This document shows positions 8,704 through 17,150 of a stretch of 64,000 nucleotides of DNA, in pieces. This stretch comes from Methylobacteriaceae bacterium (GTDB lineage: Bacteria; Pseudomonadota; Alphaproteobacteria; Rhizobiales; Beijerinckiaceae), in the NCBI GenBank assembly GCA_016793505.1, contig JAEULW010000255.1, forward strand, positions 27,886 to 91,885. The letters run 5' to 3'. The notes under the pieces were generated by a model, which saw only the letters and a list, made by a program, of their open reading frames with translations, had not been told where the DNA came from and did not search any database. Position 1 is the first letter of the stretch. Each line of letters opens with the position of its first letter. A program made the position numbers and the translations under genes.

Positions 8704-9963
8704 TCACTGAAGCGTCAGCGCCGGGATGTAGGAGAAGGCGAGGAGGATCGCCAGCGCCATGGCGTAGAAGGGCGCGAGCTCCTTCGTCGTCTCGATGATC
8801 TTCGTGCGCGCCACCGAAGCGGAGATGAACAGCGTCGTGCCAACAGGCGGCGTGTAGAGACCGATCGCCAGATTGAGCACCATCACGATACCGAGCTGCG
8901 TCAGATCGAAGCCGATGACACGCGCCAGCGGCACGAAGATCGGACCGAGCAGCAGGATGGCGGCCGGCAGATCGATGAACATGCCGGCGACGAGCATGAT
9001 CGCGTTCATCGCCAGTACGATCAGCCAAGGCTCTTTCAGGGCGCCGAGCGCCCATTGCGAGAAGGTCTGCGGCACCTGCGCATAGGTCATGATCCAGCCG
9101 ATCACCGCCGAGGCCATGATGACGAGCATGACGACGCCGGTGGCGACGCCGGCGGCGATCACCGCGTGATAGAAGCGCGACCAGGTCATGTCGCGATAGA
9201 TGAACAGGCCGGCGGCGAGCGCATAAAGCACGGCCAGAACCGACACCTCGGTCGGCGTGGCGACGCCGAAGCGCAGGAACAGCAGGATGAACAGCGGCAT
9301 CGCCAGCGCCGGCGCAGCTTCCAGCAGCAGAACCCGGAACTGCCGCCAGTCGAAGGCGATCTTCTCGAACGGAAAGCCGCGCAGCCGCGCCGACACGTTG
9401 TTGACGACCACAAAGCCGGCGGTGAGCATCAATCCGGGCAGAACGCCGGCGAAGAACAGCGCGCTCACCGACACGTCGGAGACGAGCGAATAGAGGATGA
9501 GCGGGATCGAGGGCGGAATGAGAATGGCGATGGTCGAAGCCGCCGCATTGTTGGCCGCGCAGTAGGCGGGCGGATAGCCCTGCTGCTTCTGCCAGGGAAT
9601 GAGCATGCCGCCGATCGCCGTGGCGTCGGCGACAGCCGAACCCGACACGCCGCCGAACACCGCCGAGCCGACGACGCTGGTCGAGGTGAGCCCGCCGCGA
9701 TAGCGCTGCACGAGCAGCGTCGCGAAGGCGATCATCTTCTGCCCGAGACGGCCCGACATCATCAGGCTGCCGGCGAGAATGAAGAAGGGCAGCGCCAGCA
9801 TCGGGAAGGATTGCGTCTGCTGGAACATCTGCTGGACGACGATCATCAGCGGCAGCGCGCCCGAGGCCAGCACCGAAGCGCTGGCGGCGGCCACCAGCAC
9901 ATGGCCGACGGGCACGGCGAGAAACATCAGTCCGAAGAAGGTGACGATCAGGACGACAATCAT
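8704..9963 (-). CDS. TRAP transporter large permease (DctM type)
   Basis: This 419-residue, strongly hydrophobic protein has a dozen or so membrane helices and is the usual size for the 12-TM TRAP subunit. Family-type stretches include FGGVSGSAVADATAIGG near residue 105 and IGLYTPPVGTTLFIS near 370. It sits in the cytoplasmic membrane and moves solute using the sodium or proton gradient, receiving it from the DctP-type binding protein. Its start overlaps the DctQ stop by 4 nt. Gene order P-Q-M on the minus strand is the standard TRAP order. The transported solute, usually an organic acid, is not determinable. Confidence 0.95.
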   Translation of the reverse strand: MIVVLIVTFFGLMFLAVPVGHVLVAAASASVLASGALPLMIVVQQMFQQTQSFPMLALPFFILAGSLMMSGRLGQKMIAFATLLVQRYRGGLTSTSVVGSAVFGGVSGSAVADATAIGGMLIPWQKQQGYPPAYCAANNAAASTIAILIPPSIPLILYSLVSDVSVSALFFAGVLPGLMLTAGFVVVNNVSARLRGFPFEKIAFDWRQFRVLLLEAAPALAMPLFILLFLRFGVATPTEVSVLAVLYALAAGLFIYRDMTWSRFYHAVIAAGVATGVVMLVIMASAVIGWIMTYAQVPQTFSQWALGALKEPWLIVLAMNAIMLVAGMFIDLPAAILLLGPIFVPLARVIGFDLTQLGIVMVLNLAIGLYTPPVGTTLFISASVARTKIIETTKELAPFYAMALAILLAFSYIPALTLQ

Positions 9964-10490
9964 GTCACGCTCTCCTCCGGATCGAACTCCGGCGCGGCCT
10001 CATGCCCATGCGCGATCACCCGCAGGCTGACGGCGAGCGCCGAGGCGATGACGCCGAAGATGGTGAAGGCCAGCGAATAGAAGCCGATCGATCGCGGCAG
10101 GCCGAGCAGCGGCGATTTCTCGATCGCGGTGATCTCGGCGATCTCTATCACCGGGCCGACGAGCATCGCATAGGCGGCGATCACCACCGCGTTGACGAAG
10201 ACGATCATCGCCACCTTGCCGCGCGGCGGCAGCGCGCCGGAAATGAAGTCGACCGCGATATGCGCGCCGCGTTGCACGCCGAGGATGATCCCCGCGGCGA
10301 TCAGCCACGGAAAAATCATCTCGGGGATTTCGCCGACCTCGTTCAGCCCGCCGCTGGCGAACAGATAGCGCGCCGCCACATTCGCGCCGATGACGACGAG
10401 CAGGGCCAGCATCGCCACGAGGATGACGCCCCGGCACACCATGCCGAGGTAGTGGACGACCCCATCCATCACGCGCGCCAACGCGATCAT
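9960..10490 (-). CDS. TRAP transporter small permease (DctQ type)
   Basis: The product is 176 residues with four predicted hydrophobic segments. The NVAARYLFASGG and FPWLIAAGIILGVQRGAHI stretches are characteristic of the 4-TM TRAP DctQ subunit. It pairs with the large permease immediately downstream (4-nt overlap) and the periplasmic binding protein upstream (63 nt gap). The C-terminus is charged and cytoplasmic. It has no catalytic residues of its own; the family role is to organise the transporter. Its identity is well supported by context. Confidence 0.92.
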   Translation of the reverse strand: MIALARVMDGVVHYLGMVCRGVILVAMLALLVVIGANVAARYLFASGGLNEVGEIPEMIFPWLIAAGIILGVQRGAHIAVDFISGALPPRGKVAMIVFVNAVVIAAYAMLVGPVIEIAEITAIEKSPLLGLPRSIGFYSLAFTIFGVIASALAVSLRVIAHGHEAAPEFDPEESVT

Positions 10491-10553
10491 GCCGATCTCC
10501 TCCCGCGGCGCGCGGAGCAGCGGGCGCGGCGCCCGGCGCTCCGCGTCGCGCTG

Positions 10554-11567
10554 TCAGCCGACCGCCTTGACCAGCTGATCGACGAAATCGCCGAACGGCT
10601 TCTTGCGCCAGGCGTCGACCACCGTCGCCGTGCCCTTGCGGAAGGCCGCCTTGTCCGCCTCGTTGAGCTTCAGCTTGGGGTTGGCCTTGAACTCTTCGTT
10701 GAACCTGGCGTCGGCCTCGCCCATCAGCTTGCGCTGCAGCGCCGTCGCCTCCCCGGCCGCGGCGCGGACGATGTCGCGGTCCGCCGGCTGCAGGCGCCCG
10801 AGCGTGATGTTGGAGACGAGGAAGGGCGTCGACTCCCATTTGTGGCCGGTGAAGGAGATGAACGGGTTCACCTCGTGCAGCTTCGAGGAGGCGATGTTGG
10901 CGAGCGGATTCTCCTGCCCGTCGACGACGCCCTGCTGCAGCGCGACGTAGAGCTCGCCGAAGCTGATCTGCTGCGTCGCCGCGCCCAGCGCCTGGAAGAT
11001 GTCGATGGTCATGGGATCGGGCGGCGTGCGGATCTTCAGGCCCTTGAGATCTTCCGGCAGGTTGATCGGCCGCTTCGAATTGGTGATGTGGCGGATGCCG
11101 TTGTCCATCCAGCCGAGCGGCGTCATGTTCACCTTGGCGAAGCGCTGCGCGAAGACCTCGCCGAACGGCCCGTCGAGCAGCTTGAACGCGGCGTCGGCGG
11201 AGGCGAACAGGAAGGGAAGGCCGAGCGCGGCGATCTCCGGCACGAGCGCCGAGGTCGAGCCCTGGCTGTTGATGGTGAAGTCGACCGCCCCCGTGCGCAG
11301 GCTCGTCAGCAGAGAGGCCTCGTTGCCGAGCTGCTCGGACGGCGCGACGCGCACGCTGATGCGGCCGCCCGACTTCTCCTTGACGATCTCGGCAAATTTT
11401 TCAGCCGCGACATGGCGCGGATTGGTCGGCGCGGCGTTGTGGCCGAGCGACAGAACCGCGCCGCCCTGCGCCCGCGCGCCGACGCCGCCGGCCAGAATCG
11501 CCGGCGCGGCCACGCCGACGGCCACGAAAGCGCGACGCGACAGCCGCATTCCGTTCGTTTCAACCAT
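10554..11567 (-). CDS. TRAP transporter substrate-binding protein (DctP family)
   Basis: This is a 337-residue periplasmic solute-binding protein. The N-terminus carries a twin-arginine signal (LSRRAFVAVG followed by a hydrophobic stretch and an ARAQ cleavage site), implying folded export. The RTPPDPMTIDIFQALGA segment near the centre holds the arginine that, in DctP proteins, clamps the carboxylate of the ligand, so an organic acid is the expected substrate. The ATG at 11567 is preferred over an upstream ATG at 11579 because it is preceded by GGAGGAA at good spacing. It lies between the split transketolase genes and DctQ in one leftward operon. Confidence 0.93.
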   Translation of the reverse strand: MVETNGMRLSRRAFVAVGVAAPAILAGGVGARAQGGAVLSLGHNAAPTNPRHVAAEKFAEIVKEKSGGRISVRVAPSEQLGNEASLLTSLRTGAVDFTINSQGSTSALVPEIAALGLPFLFASADAAFKLLDGPFGEVFAQRFAKVNMTPLGWMDNGIRHITNSKRPINLPEDLKGLKIRTPPDPMTIDIFQALGAATQQISFGELYVALQQGVVDGQENPLANIASSKLHEVNPFISFTGHKWESTPFLVSNITLGRLQPADRDIVRAAAGEATALQRKLMGEADARFNEEFKANPKLKLNEADKAAFRKGTATVVDAWRKKPFGDFVDQLVKAVG

Positions 11568-11609
11568 GGTTTCCTCCACCTGATTTTCGTTACGGCCGTT
11601 TCGGGGCCG

Positions 11610-12626
11610 TCATTTGAGCCAGCGTTTGATGCGCGTGGCGATGGCCTTGGCGGAAATGCCGTAGCGATCGTGCAGGGTCGGCAGCGCGCCGGCGTCGAGG
11701 AAGGCGTCGGGCAGCGCGATGTGCCGGAACGTCGGATGAATGCCGGCGGAGAGCAGGGCGCGCGCCACCGCCTCGCCGAGGCCGCCGATTTCCGTATGGT
11801 TCTCGGCGACCACCACGAGACGGCCGCTCTTCTTCGCCTCGCGACGGATGGCGGCGACGTCGAGCGGCTTGATCGTCGGCGTATGCAGCACGGCGACGCC
11901 GATCTTGTCCTTCTCAAGAAGCGCCGCCGCTTCGAGCGCGCGCATCGTCAGGAGGCCGGAGGAGATCACCAGCACATCCTTGCCGTCGCGCAGGCGCTTC
12001 GCCTTGCCGAGCTCGAACGTGTAGTCATACGCGTCGAGCACGAGCGGCACGGCCCCGCGCAGCAGCCGCATGTAGACGGGCCCCTGATGCGCGGCGATGG
12101 CGTGCGTCGCCTGCTCGATCTCGAGCGCGTCGCAGGGATCGACCACGACCATGTTGGGCATGGCGCGGAACAGCGCCAGATCCTCGGCCGCCTGATGGCT
12201 CGGCCCGTAGCCGGAGGTCAGGCCGGGCAGGGCGCAGACGATTTTCACGTCGCGGTCTTCCTCCGCGATCGTCTGATGGATGAAGTCATAGGCGCGCCGC
12301 GAGGCGAAGACGGCGTAGGTCGTCGCAAACGGCGTGAAGCCTTCGGACGCAAGGCCCGCCGCCGCGCCGAACAGCAGTTGTTCGGCCATGCCCATCTGAT
12401 AGTAGCGATCCGGGCAGGCCTGCGCGAAGACGTGCAGATCGGTGTATTTGCCGAGATCGGCGGTCATGCCGACGATCTTCGAATGCTTCTTCGCCGCCGC
12501 GACGAGCGCGTGGCCGAAGGGCGCGGGACGCGTCGCCTGCCCCGGCGCGGCGATCGAGGCGATCATCGCCGACGTCGTCAGACGCGGCTTTCCCGTTTTC
12601 ACGGGCGGTGGCGCGTGCTTCTTCAT
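11610..12626 (-). CDS. Transketolase, C-terminal subunit (split transketolase)
   Basis: The product is 338 residues and holds the pyrimidine-binding and C-terminal domains of transketolase-family ThDP enzymes. The MGMAEQLLFGAAAGLA stretch carries the conserved glutamate that activates the cofactor aminopyrimidine, and the C-terminal domain ends with the NHTEIGGLGEAVA segment. The ATG at 12626 overlaps the N-terminal subunit stop by 4 nt and has a GGGAGG ribosome site. Split transketolases occur in specialised sugar, sulfosugar and organic-acid pathways as well as in central metabolism. Here the neighbouring SDR and TRAP genes favour a dedicated catabolic role, but the sugar phosphate or sugar acid is unknown. 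Confidence 0.9.
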   Translation of the reverse strand: MKKHAPPPVKTGKPRLTTSAMIASIAAPGQATRPAPFGHALVAAAKKHSKIVGMTADLGKYTDLHVFAQACPDRYYQMGMAEQLLFGAAAGLASEGFTPFATTYAVFASRRAYDFIHQTIAEEDRDVKIVCALPGLTSGYGPSHQAAEDLALFRAMPNMVVVDPCDALEIEQATHAIAAHQGPVYMRLLRGAVPLVLDAYDYTFELGKAKRLRDGKDVLVISSGLLTMRALEAAALLEKDKIGVAVLHTPTIKPLDVAAIRREAKKSGRLVVVAENHTEIGGLGEAVARALLSAGIHPTFRHIALPDAFLDAGALPTLHDRYGISAKAIATRIKRWLK

Positions 12627-13459
12627 GCCGGCCTCCCGGCGTCGAGCGCCTCGAGCGCGAGTGTCCATTCGTGGGCGTCGACGCGCATGAAGTGGTTCTT
12701 CTCGCGCGTTTCGAGGAAGGGCACGCCCTTGCCCATCAGCGTGTCGGCGATGATCATCCGCGGCTGCGGCGCGGCATGGTTCTTTGCCGCGTCGAAGGCG
12801 GCGCGCACCGCCTCGATGTCGTTGCCGTCGACGCGCTGCACGAACCAGCCGAAGGCCTTCAGCTTGTCCGCCAGCGGCTCGAAACCGAGCATCTTCGTCG
12901 AGGGCCCGTCGGCCTGCATGTTGTTGACGTCGACGACCGCGACGAGATTGTCGAGCTTGTGATGGGCGGCCGACATCATCGCCTCCCACATGGAGCCTTC
13001 GCCGAGTTCGCCATCCGAAAACAGCGTGTAGACCCGCGCCTTCGAGCCCTTGCGCTTCAACCCAAGACACTTGCCGACGGCGATCGACAGGCCGAGGCCG
13101 AGCGAGCCGCCGGACATCTCCATGCCGGGCGTGTACTGCGCCATGCCGCTCATCGGCAGCCGGCTGTCGTCGGCGCCATAGGTCTCGATTTCGCTCTCGG
13201 GCAGAACGCCCGCCTCGATCAGCGCCGCATAGAGCGCGATCGCGTAGTGGCCGTTCGACAGCAGGAAGCGGTCGCGCCCCTCCCAGTCCGGATCGTCCGG
13301 GCGATAGGTCATCGCGTGGAAATAGACGACGGCCAGAACGTCGGCGATGTCGAGCGCCTGCGCGATGTAGCCCTGGCCCTGCACCTGGCCCATCAGCACG
13401 GCGTTGCGGCGGATGTGATAGGCGCGGTCGGCGAGCGTCTTGTTGGGGCGTTCAGCCAT
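12623..13459 (-). CDS. Transketolase, N-terminal (ThDP pyrophosphate) subunit
   Basis: This 278-residue protein carries the pyrophosphate-binding half of transketolase. The SDGELGEGSMWEA motif through to DVNNMQ forms the GDG-x(about 26)-N ThDP/Mg site near residues 145-175, with LLSNGHYAIAL upstream. Start 13459 (MAERPNKT) is chosen; an in-frame ATG at 13477 lies inside the SDR gene. It overlaps the SDR 3' end by 8 nt and the C-terminal subunit by 4 nt, so the three genes are translationally coupled. The two halves together make a complete transketolase that transfers two-carbon ketol units. Confidence 0.9.
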   Translation of the reverse strand: MAERPNKTLADRAYHIRRNAVLMGQVQGQGYIAQALDIADVLAVVYFHAMTYRPDDPDWEGRDRFLLSNGHYAIALYAALIEAGVLPESEIETYGADDSRLPMSGMAQYTPGMEMSGGSLGLGLSIAVGKCLGLKRKGSKARVYTLFSDGELGEGSMWEAMMSAAHHKLDNLVAVVDVNNMQADGPSTKMLGFEPLADKLKAFGWFVQRVDGNDIEAVRAAFDAAKNHAAPQPRMIIADTLMGKGVPFLETREKNHFMRVDAHEWTLALEALDAGRPA

Positions 13460-14204
13460 GGATGAGCATGCCTCCATTGACGTCGATCACCGCGCCGGTG
13501 ACATAGGCCGACAGGTCGGATGCGAGGAACAGGTAGCAGCCGGCGACATCGCTCGCCTCGCCGAGGCGGCCGAGCGGTATGCCCTTGGCGATGTCGACGC
13601 GCATCTCGTCGGTGAGCTTGCCGCCGGTGATGTCGGTCTGGATCAGGCCGGGCGTGACGCAGTTGACGCGGATGCCGTCCGGCCCGAATTCGCGCGCCAT
13701 CGCCTTGGCGAGGCCGAGCACGCCGGCCTTGGCGGCCGAATAGTGCGGCCCGCCGAAAATGCCGCCGCCGCGCTGCGCGGAGACCGAGGACATGCAGGCG
13801 ATCGATCCTGTCTTGCGCGCCCGCATGTGCGGCAGGAAGGCCTGGCTCAGGAACAGGACGCCCTTGGCGTTGATGTCCATGATGCGGTCCCAGCTCGCTT
13901 CGTCGATGTCGAGCGTCTTCACCGGCTGCGTCACGCCGGCGTTGTTGATCAGGATGTCGACATGGCCGAAGGCGGCCAGCGTCTCGCGCGCCGCGGCCTC
14001 GCAGGACGCCTTGTCGGCGACGTCGCAGCCAAGCCCGGTATGACCGGCGCCGAGTCCGGCGGCGGCGCGCTTCGCGGCGTCCGCGTCGATGTCGAGGATC
14101 GCCACCCGCGCGCCGTGCTGCGCGAACAGCCGCGCGGTCGCCAGGCCGATGCCGCGCGCGCTGGCCGCGCCGGAGATCGCCGCCGTCTTGCCCTGCAGAA
14201 GCAT
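13452..14204 (-). CDS. SDR-family NAD(P)-dependent oxidoreductase
   Basis: This 250-residue classical short-chain dehydrogenase shows a glycine-rich loop near residue 10 in the variant form GAASARGIG, NNAGV near 88, a catalytic Ser in MSSVSAQRGG near 138 and the YSAAK Tyr/Lys pair near 156. The ATG at 14204 gives the standard length and has an AGGGACGGA-like ribosome site; in-frame extension to 14330 would overrun the regulatory region. It is the first gene of the leftward operon and divergent from the LysR gene. A sugar alcohol, hydroxy acid or ketose reaction upstream of the transketolase is plausible but unproven. Confidence 0.88.
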   Translation of the reverse strand: MLLQGKTAAISGAASARGIGLATARLFAQHGARVAILDIDADAAKRAAAGLGAGHTGLGCDVADKASCEAAARETLAAFGHVDILINNAGVTQPVKTLDIDEASWDRIMDINAKGVLFLSQAFLPHMRARKTGSIACMSSVSAQRGGGIFGGPHYSAAKAGVLGLAKAMAREFGPDGIRVNCVTPGLIQTDITGGKLTDEMRVDIAKGIPLGRLGEASDVAGCYLFLASDLSAYVTGAVIDVNGGMLIHG

Positions 14205-14311
14205 GTCCGTTTCCGTCCCTGACATTTTTCGGCGCGGCCGCGAGGGTCGGCGCTCGAAGACAGCCTGCCGCAAAGGCGCGCCGCGCGAAAACGGTGATAT
14301 TTCATGCTCGG

Positions 14312-14330
14312 TTGAATTTTGCTCATTCAA
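14312..14330. promoter_or_regulatory. Candidate LysR-type box in divergent promoter region
   Basis: TTGAATTTTGCTCATTCAA is an interrupted palindrome with perfect 6-bp arms (TTGAAT/ATTCAA) and a 7-bp spacer, and contains the T-N11-A core typical of LysR-type regulators. It lies in the 233-bp gap between the SDR start (14204) and the LysR start (14438), the most AT-rich part of that gap. This is where autoregulation of LysR and activation of the leftward operon would be expected. Assignment is by position and symmetry only. Confidence 0.6.
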
Positions 14331-14437
14331 GAGGCTAACATGACGCGATCCAGGCCGGATTTTAGGCTTGCGGCGGGTAGTCGCGGCCCTCGGTCCAGCT
14401 GACGGATGAACGTGGCTCAGGCAATACGGAGATCGCC

Positions 14438-15319
14438 ATGCTCGGCAAGGTGTCGTTGCCGGGGCTGCGCGTGTTCGAGGCGGTGGCGCGGCGCGGCTCG
14501 TTCAAGGCGGCGGCCGCCGAACTCGGTCTGACGCCCAGCGCCGCCAGCCATGCGGTGGTCAATCTGGAGACGACGCTCGGCGTCGCCCTGTTTCAGCGCA
14601 ACGGCCGGCATGTGCGCCTGACCGTCAGCGGCGAGCTCCTGGTGCGTCACGCCGCCGGCGCCTTCGACGAGCTGCGCCGCGGACTCGATCTCGTCGCCGC
14701 GCAGAAGGGGCGCGGCCTGCTGCGCATCCATTCGGCGCCCTCCTTCGCCTACGCCTGGCTGTCGCCGCGCCTGCCGAAATTTCTCGCCGCCCATGCCGGG
14801 ATCGAGGTCCGGCTGGCGGCCGGCGCCGACTATGCGCGTTTCACCGACGACGCCTTCGACGTCGACATCGTCTACGGGCCGGTCCACGCCGCCGGCGTCA
14901 TCGCCATGCCGATCGTCGAGGAGACAGTGACGCCGCTCTGCGCGCCAGCGCTCGCTTCACGCATCCGCGCGCCGCGCGATCTGCTCGATTGCCGGCTGAT
15001 CCTCAGCGACAACAAGCAGGTGCGCTGGCCGCACTGGCTCGAGGCCAACGGCCTTGCGGCCGCGGCGACGCATGCGCTGCGTTTCGATCGCAGCTTTCTG
15101 GCGATCGGCGCCGCAGCGGACGGACTCGGCGTCGCGCTGGAATCGACGCTGCTGGCGCGTCGCGAAATCGAGCGCGGCCAGCTCGTCGCGCCGCTCGCCG
15201 GAGCGAGCGTCGACATCCGCTATGTCGGCCATCATCTGGTCTATCCGCGCGAGACCGGGCGCCGCTCGACCGTCAAGGCCTTCGTCGACTGGATCGAGGC
15301 GGAGATCGCCGCGGGCTGA
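14438..15319 (+). CDS. LysR-family transcriptional regulator (GcvA-like)
   Basis: The product is 293 residues. The N-terminal winged helix-turn-helix spans about residues 6-65 and reads FEAVARRGSFKAAAAELGLT then PSAASHAVVNLE, the standard LysR pattern. The ligand-binding domain follows from about residue 92 and resembles GcvA-type members (IVYGP, TPLCAPALA). It is transcribed away from the SDR-transketolase-TRAP-hyu operon across a 233-bp gap containing a LysR-type palindrome, so it very probably controls that operon and itself. The inducer is presumably a solute or intermediate of that pathway. It converges with the peptide-transporter operon, 7 bp away. Confidence 0.92.
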   Translation: MLGKVSLPGLRVFEAVARRGSFKAAAAELGLTPSAASHAVVNLETTLGVALFQRNGRHVRLTVSGELLVRHAAGAFDELRRGLDLVAAQKGRGLLRIHSAPSFAYAWLSPRLPKFLAAHAGIEVRLAAGADYARFTDDAFDVDIVYGPVHAAGVIAMPIVEETVTPLCAPALASRIRAPRDLLDCRLILSDNKQVRWPHWLEANGLAAAATHALRFDRSFLAIGAAADGLGVALESTLLARREIERGQLVAPLAGASVDIRYVGHHLVYPRETGRRSTVKAFVDWIEAEIAAG

Positions 15320-15326
15320 CCCGTCG

Positions 15327-16205
15327 TCACTTCTCGCGCGGATCGAAGGCGTCGCGCAGGCCGTCGCCGAGCAGGTTGAAGGACAAGACGGCGACGAAGA
15401 TCGCCAGCCCGGGCCACACCGCCATCCAGGGCGCATTGGTGAGGAAGCGCTGCGCCGAATTGAGCATCGAGCCCCAGGACGGCGCCGGCGGCTGCTGGCC
15501 GAGGCCGAGGAAGGACAGGCTCGCCTCGGCGATGATCGCCGTGGCGATCGTCAGCGTCATCTGCACCAGAATCTGCGGCGCGACATTCGGCAGGATGTGC
15601 CTCAGCGCGATGCGCCAGCGCGGATTGCCGATGGCGCGCGCGCTCTCGACATAGTCCTCGGTCCTGACCGCCATCACCTGGCCGCGCGTCAGACGCACGA
15701 AGATCGGCGTCGCCGTGACGCCGATGGCGATCATCGCATTCGACAGGCTGGGGCCGAGAAACGCCGCCAGCGCGATCGCGAGGATCAGGAACGGCATCGA
15801 CAGCATCGCGTCGGTGACGCGGCTGATGATCAGATCGAGCCAGGCCGGGCCATAGCCCGCCGTCAGGCCGAGCGGCACGCCGAGCGAGGTCGCCAGAACG
15901 ACCGAGATCACGCCCGCCATCAGCGAGGCGCGCGCGCCGTAGATGACGCGCGTGAACAGATCGCGGCCGACCTCGTCCGTGCCGAACCAGTGCGCCGCCG
16001 AGGGCGCCTTGCGCACCGCGCTCCAGCTCTGCTGCGCCGGATCGTAAGGCGCGATCAGCGGCGCGAACACCGCCATCAGGACCAGCGCGACGATCACCGC
16101 GAGGCCGACCATCGCGCCCTTGCGTCGCTTCAGCCGCCGCCAGGCGCGCCGGCGCGGCGATTCGATGGCGGGCTCGGCCGCCAGCGCGGCGACAGAGGCG
16201 CTCAT
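15327..16205 (-). CDS. Dipeptide/oligopeptide-type ABC transporter permease (DppC-like)
   Basis: This 292-residue membrane protein begins with a cytoplasmic Arg/Lys-rich segment, then shows about six hydrophobic helices. HWFGTDEVGRDLFTRVIYGAR near residue 72 is the signature of DppC/OppC subunits. The binding-protein-dependent transport EAA-like loop (RAIGNPRWRIALRHILPN) lies near residue 190 and contacts the ATPases. It overlaps the DppB-like gene by 4 nt and is the last gene of the leftward GGT-DUF1028-ABC operon. Substrates of this class include peptides, glutathione, nickel chelates and opines; the neighbouring gamma-glutamyltransferase favours peptides. Confidence 0.93.
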   Translation of the reverse strand: MSASVAALAAEPAIESPRRRAWRRLKRRKGAMVGLAVIVALVLMAVFAPLIAPYDPAQQSWSAVRKAPSAAHWFGTDEVGRDLFTRVIYGARASLMAGVISVVLATSLGVPLGLTAGYGPAWLDLIISRVTDAMLSMPFLILAIALAAFLGPSLSNAMIAIGVTATPIFVRLTRGQVMAVRTEDYVESARAIGNPRWRIALRHILPNVAPQILVQMTLTIATAIIAEASLSFLGLGQQPPAPSWGSMLNSAQRFLTNAPWMAVWPGLAIFVAVLSFNLLGDGLRDAFDPREK

Positions 16206-17146
16206 GACGTCCTCAGCCGCGGATTGACGAGGATGTAGCCGATGTCGGCGACGAGATTGAGCAGGATGTAGGTCGCCGAGGTGACGAGCACGACGCCCTG
16301 CACCACCGCGTAGTCGCGATTGAAGACGGCGTCGACGATCAGCTTGCCGAAGCCGGGAATCGAGAAGATCTGCTCGGTCAGCACCGCGCCCGACAGCAGC
16401 GTGCCGAATTCAAGCGAGCCGATGGTGATGATCGGCGTCAGCGCGTTGCGCAGCGCATGGCGCAGCACCACGCGCCCCTCGAGCAGCCCTTTCGCGCGCG
16501 CCGTGCGCACATAATCCGAATTCATCGCCTGCAGCACCGCGGCGCGGGTATGGCGCATGAGAATTCCGGCGATGGCGTTGCCGAGCACGAAGGCTGGCAG
16601 GATCGTCGTCTTGAGAGACTGCGCCGGATCGACGAAGGGCGAGACGTAGCCCGACGCCGGCAGCCAGCCGAGCTTCACCGTGAACAGGAAGATGAGCATG
16701 ATGCCGAGCCAGAAATTCGGCGTCGAGATGCCCCACAGCGACAGGATGTTGGCGAGATAGTCCCAGACAGTGTCCTTCTTCACCGCCGAGACGACGCCCG
16801 CCGGAATGCCGATCAGGATCGCGATGATCATCGCCATGCTGGCGAGCTGCAGCGTCACCGGCAGCTTCTGCATCACGAGGCGCGCGACCGGCTCCTTCAG
16901 GCGCATCGATTCGCCGAGATCGCCGGTCGCCACCCCTTTCAGCCAGTAGAAATATTGCACCGGGATCGGCTGATCGAGCCGGTATTGCCGGCGGATCTGC
17001 TCGATCACCTCCGGATCGCGCTCCTCGCCCGCCATCACCAGCGCCGGATCGCCCGGCAGCAATTGCTGCAGCCCGAAGATCAGCATCGAGATGATGATGA
17101 TCGTCGGGACGAGCTGGATCAGACGCCGGCCGATGAGCTGGACCAT
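16202..17146 (-). CDS. Dipeptide/oligopeptide-type ABC transporter permease (DppB-like)
   Basis: The product is 314 residues with the DppB/OppB fold: an N-terminal helix (IGRRLIQLVPTIIIISMLIFG), a large periplasmic loop including DPALVMAGEERDPEVIEQIR and then a five-helix permease core. The EAA-like loop RTARAKGLLEGRVVLRHALRN near residue 225 is intact. It lies 4 nt after the binding-protein gene and overlaps the DppC-like gene by 4 nt, so the transporter is made as a translationally coupled set. Located in the cytoplasmic membrane. Confidence 0.93.
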   Translation of the reverse strand: MVQLIGRRLIQLVPTIIIISMLIFGLQQLLPGDPALVMAGEERDPEVIEQIRRQYRLDQPIPVQYFYWLKGVATGDLGESMRLKEPVARLVMQKLPVTLQLASMAMIIAILIGIPAGVVSAVKKDTVWDYLANILSLWGISTPNFWLGIMLIFLFTVKLGWLPASGYVSPFVDPAQSLKTTILPAFVLGNAIAGILMRHTRAAVLQAMNSDYVRTARAKGLLEGRVVLRHALRNALTPIITIGSLEFGTLLSGAVLTEQIFSIPGFGKLIVDAVFNRDYAVVQGVVLVTSATYILLNLVADIGYILVNPRLRTS

Positions 17147-17150
17147 CGCG

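Noticed and set aside
10002..12962. Open frame of 986 codons on the plus strand
   Set aside because: Antisense to the TRAP and transketolase genes, with no recognisable domain; a GC artefact.
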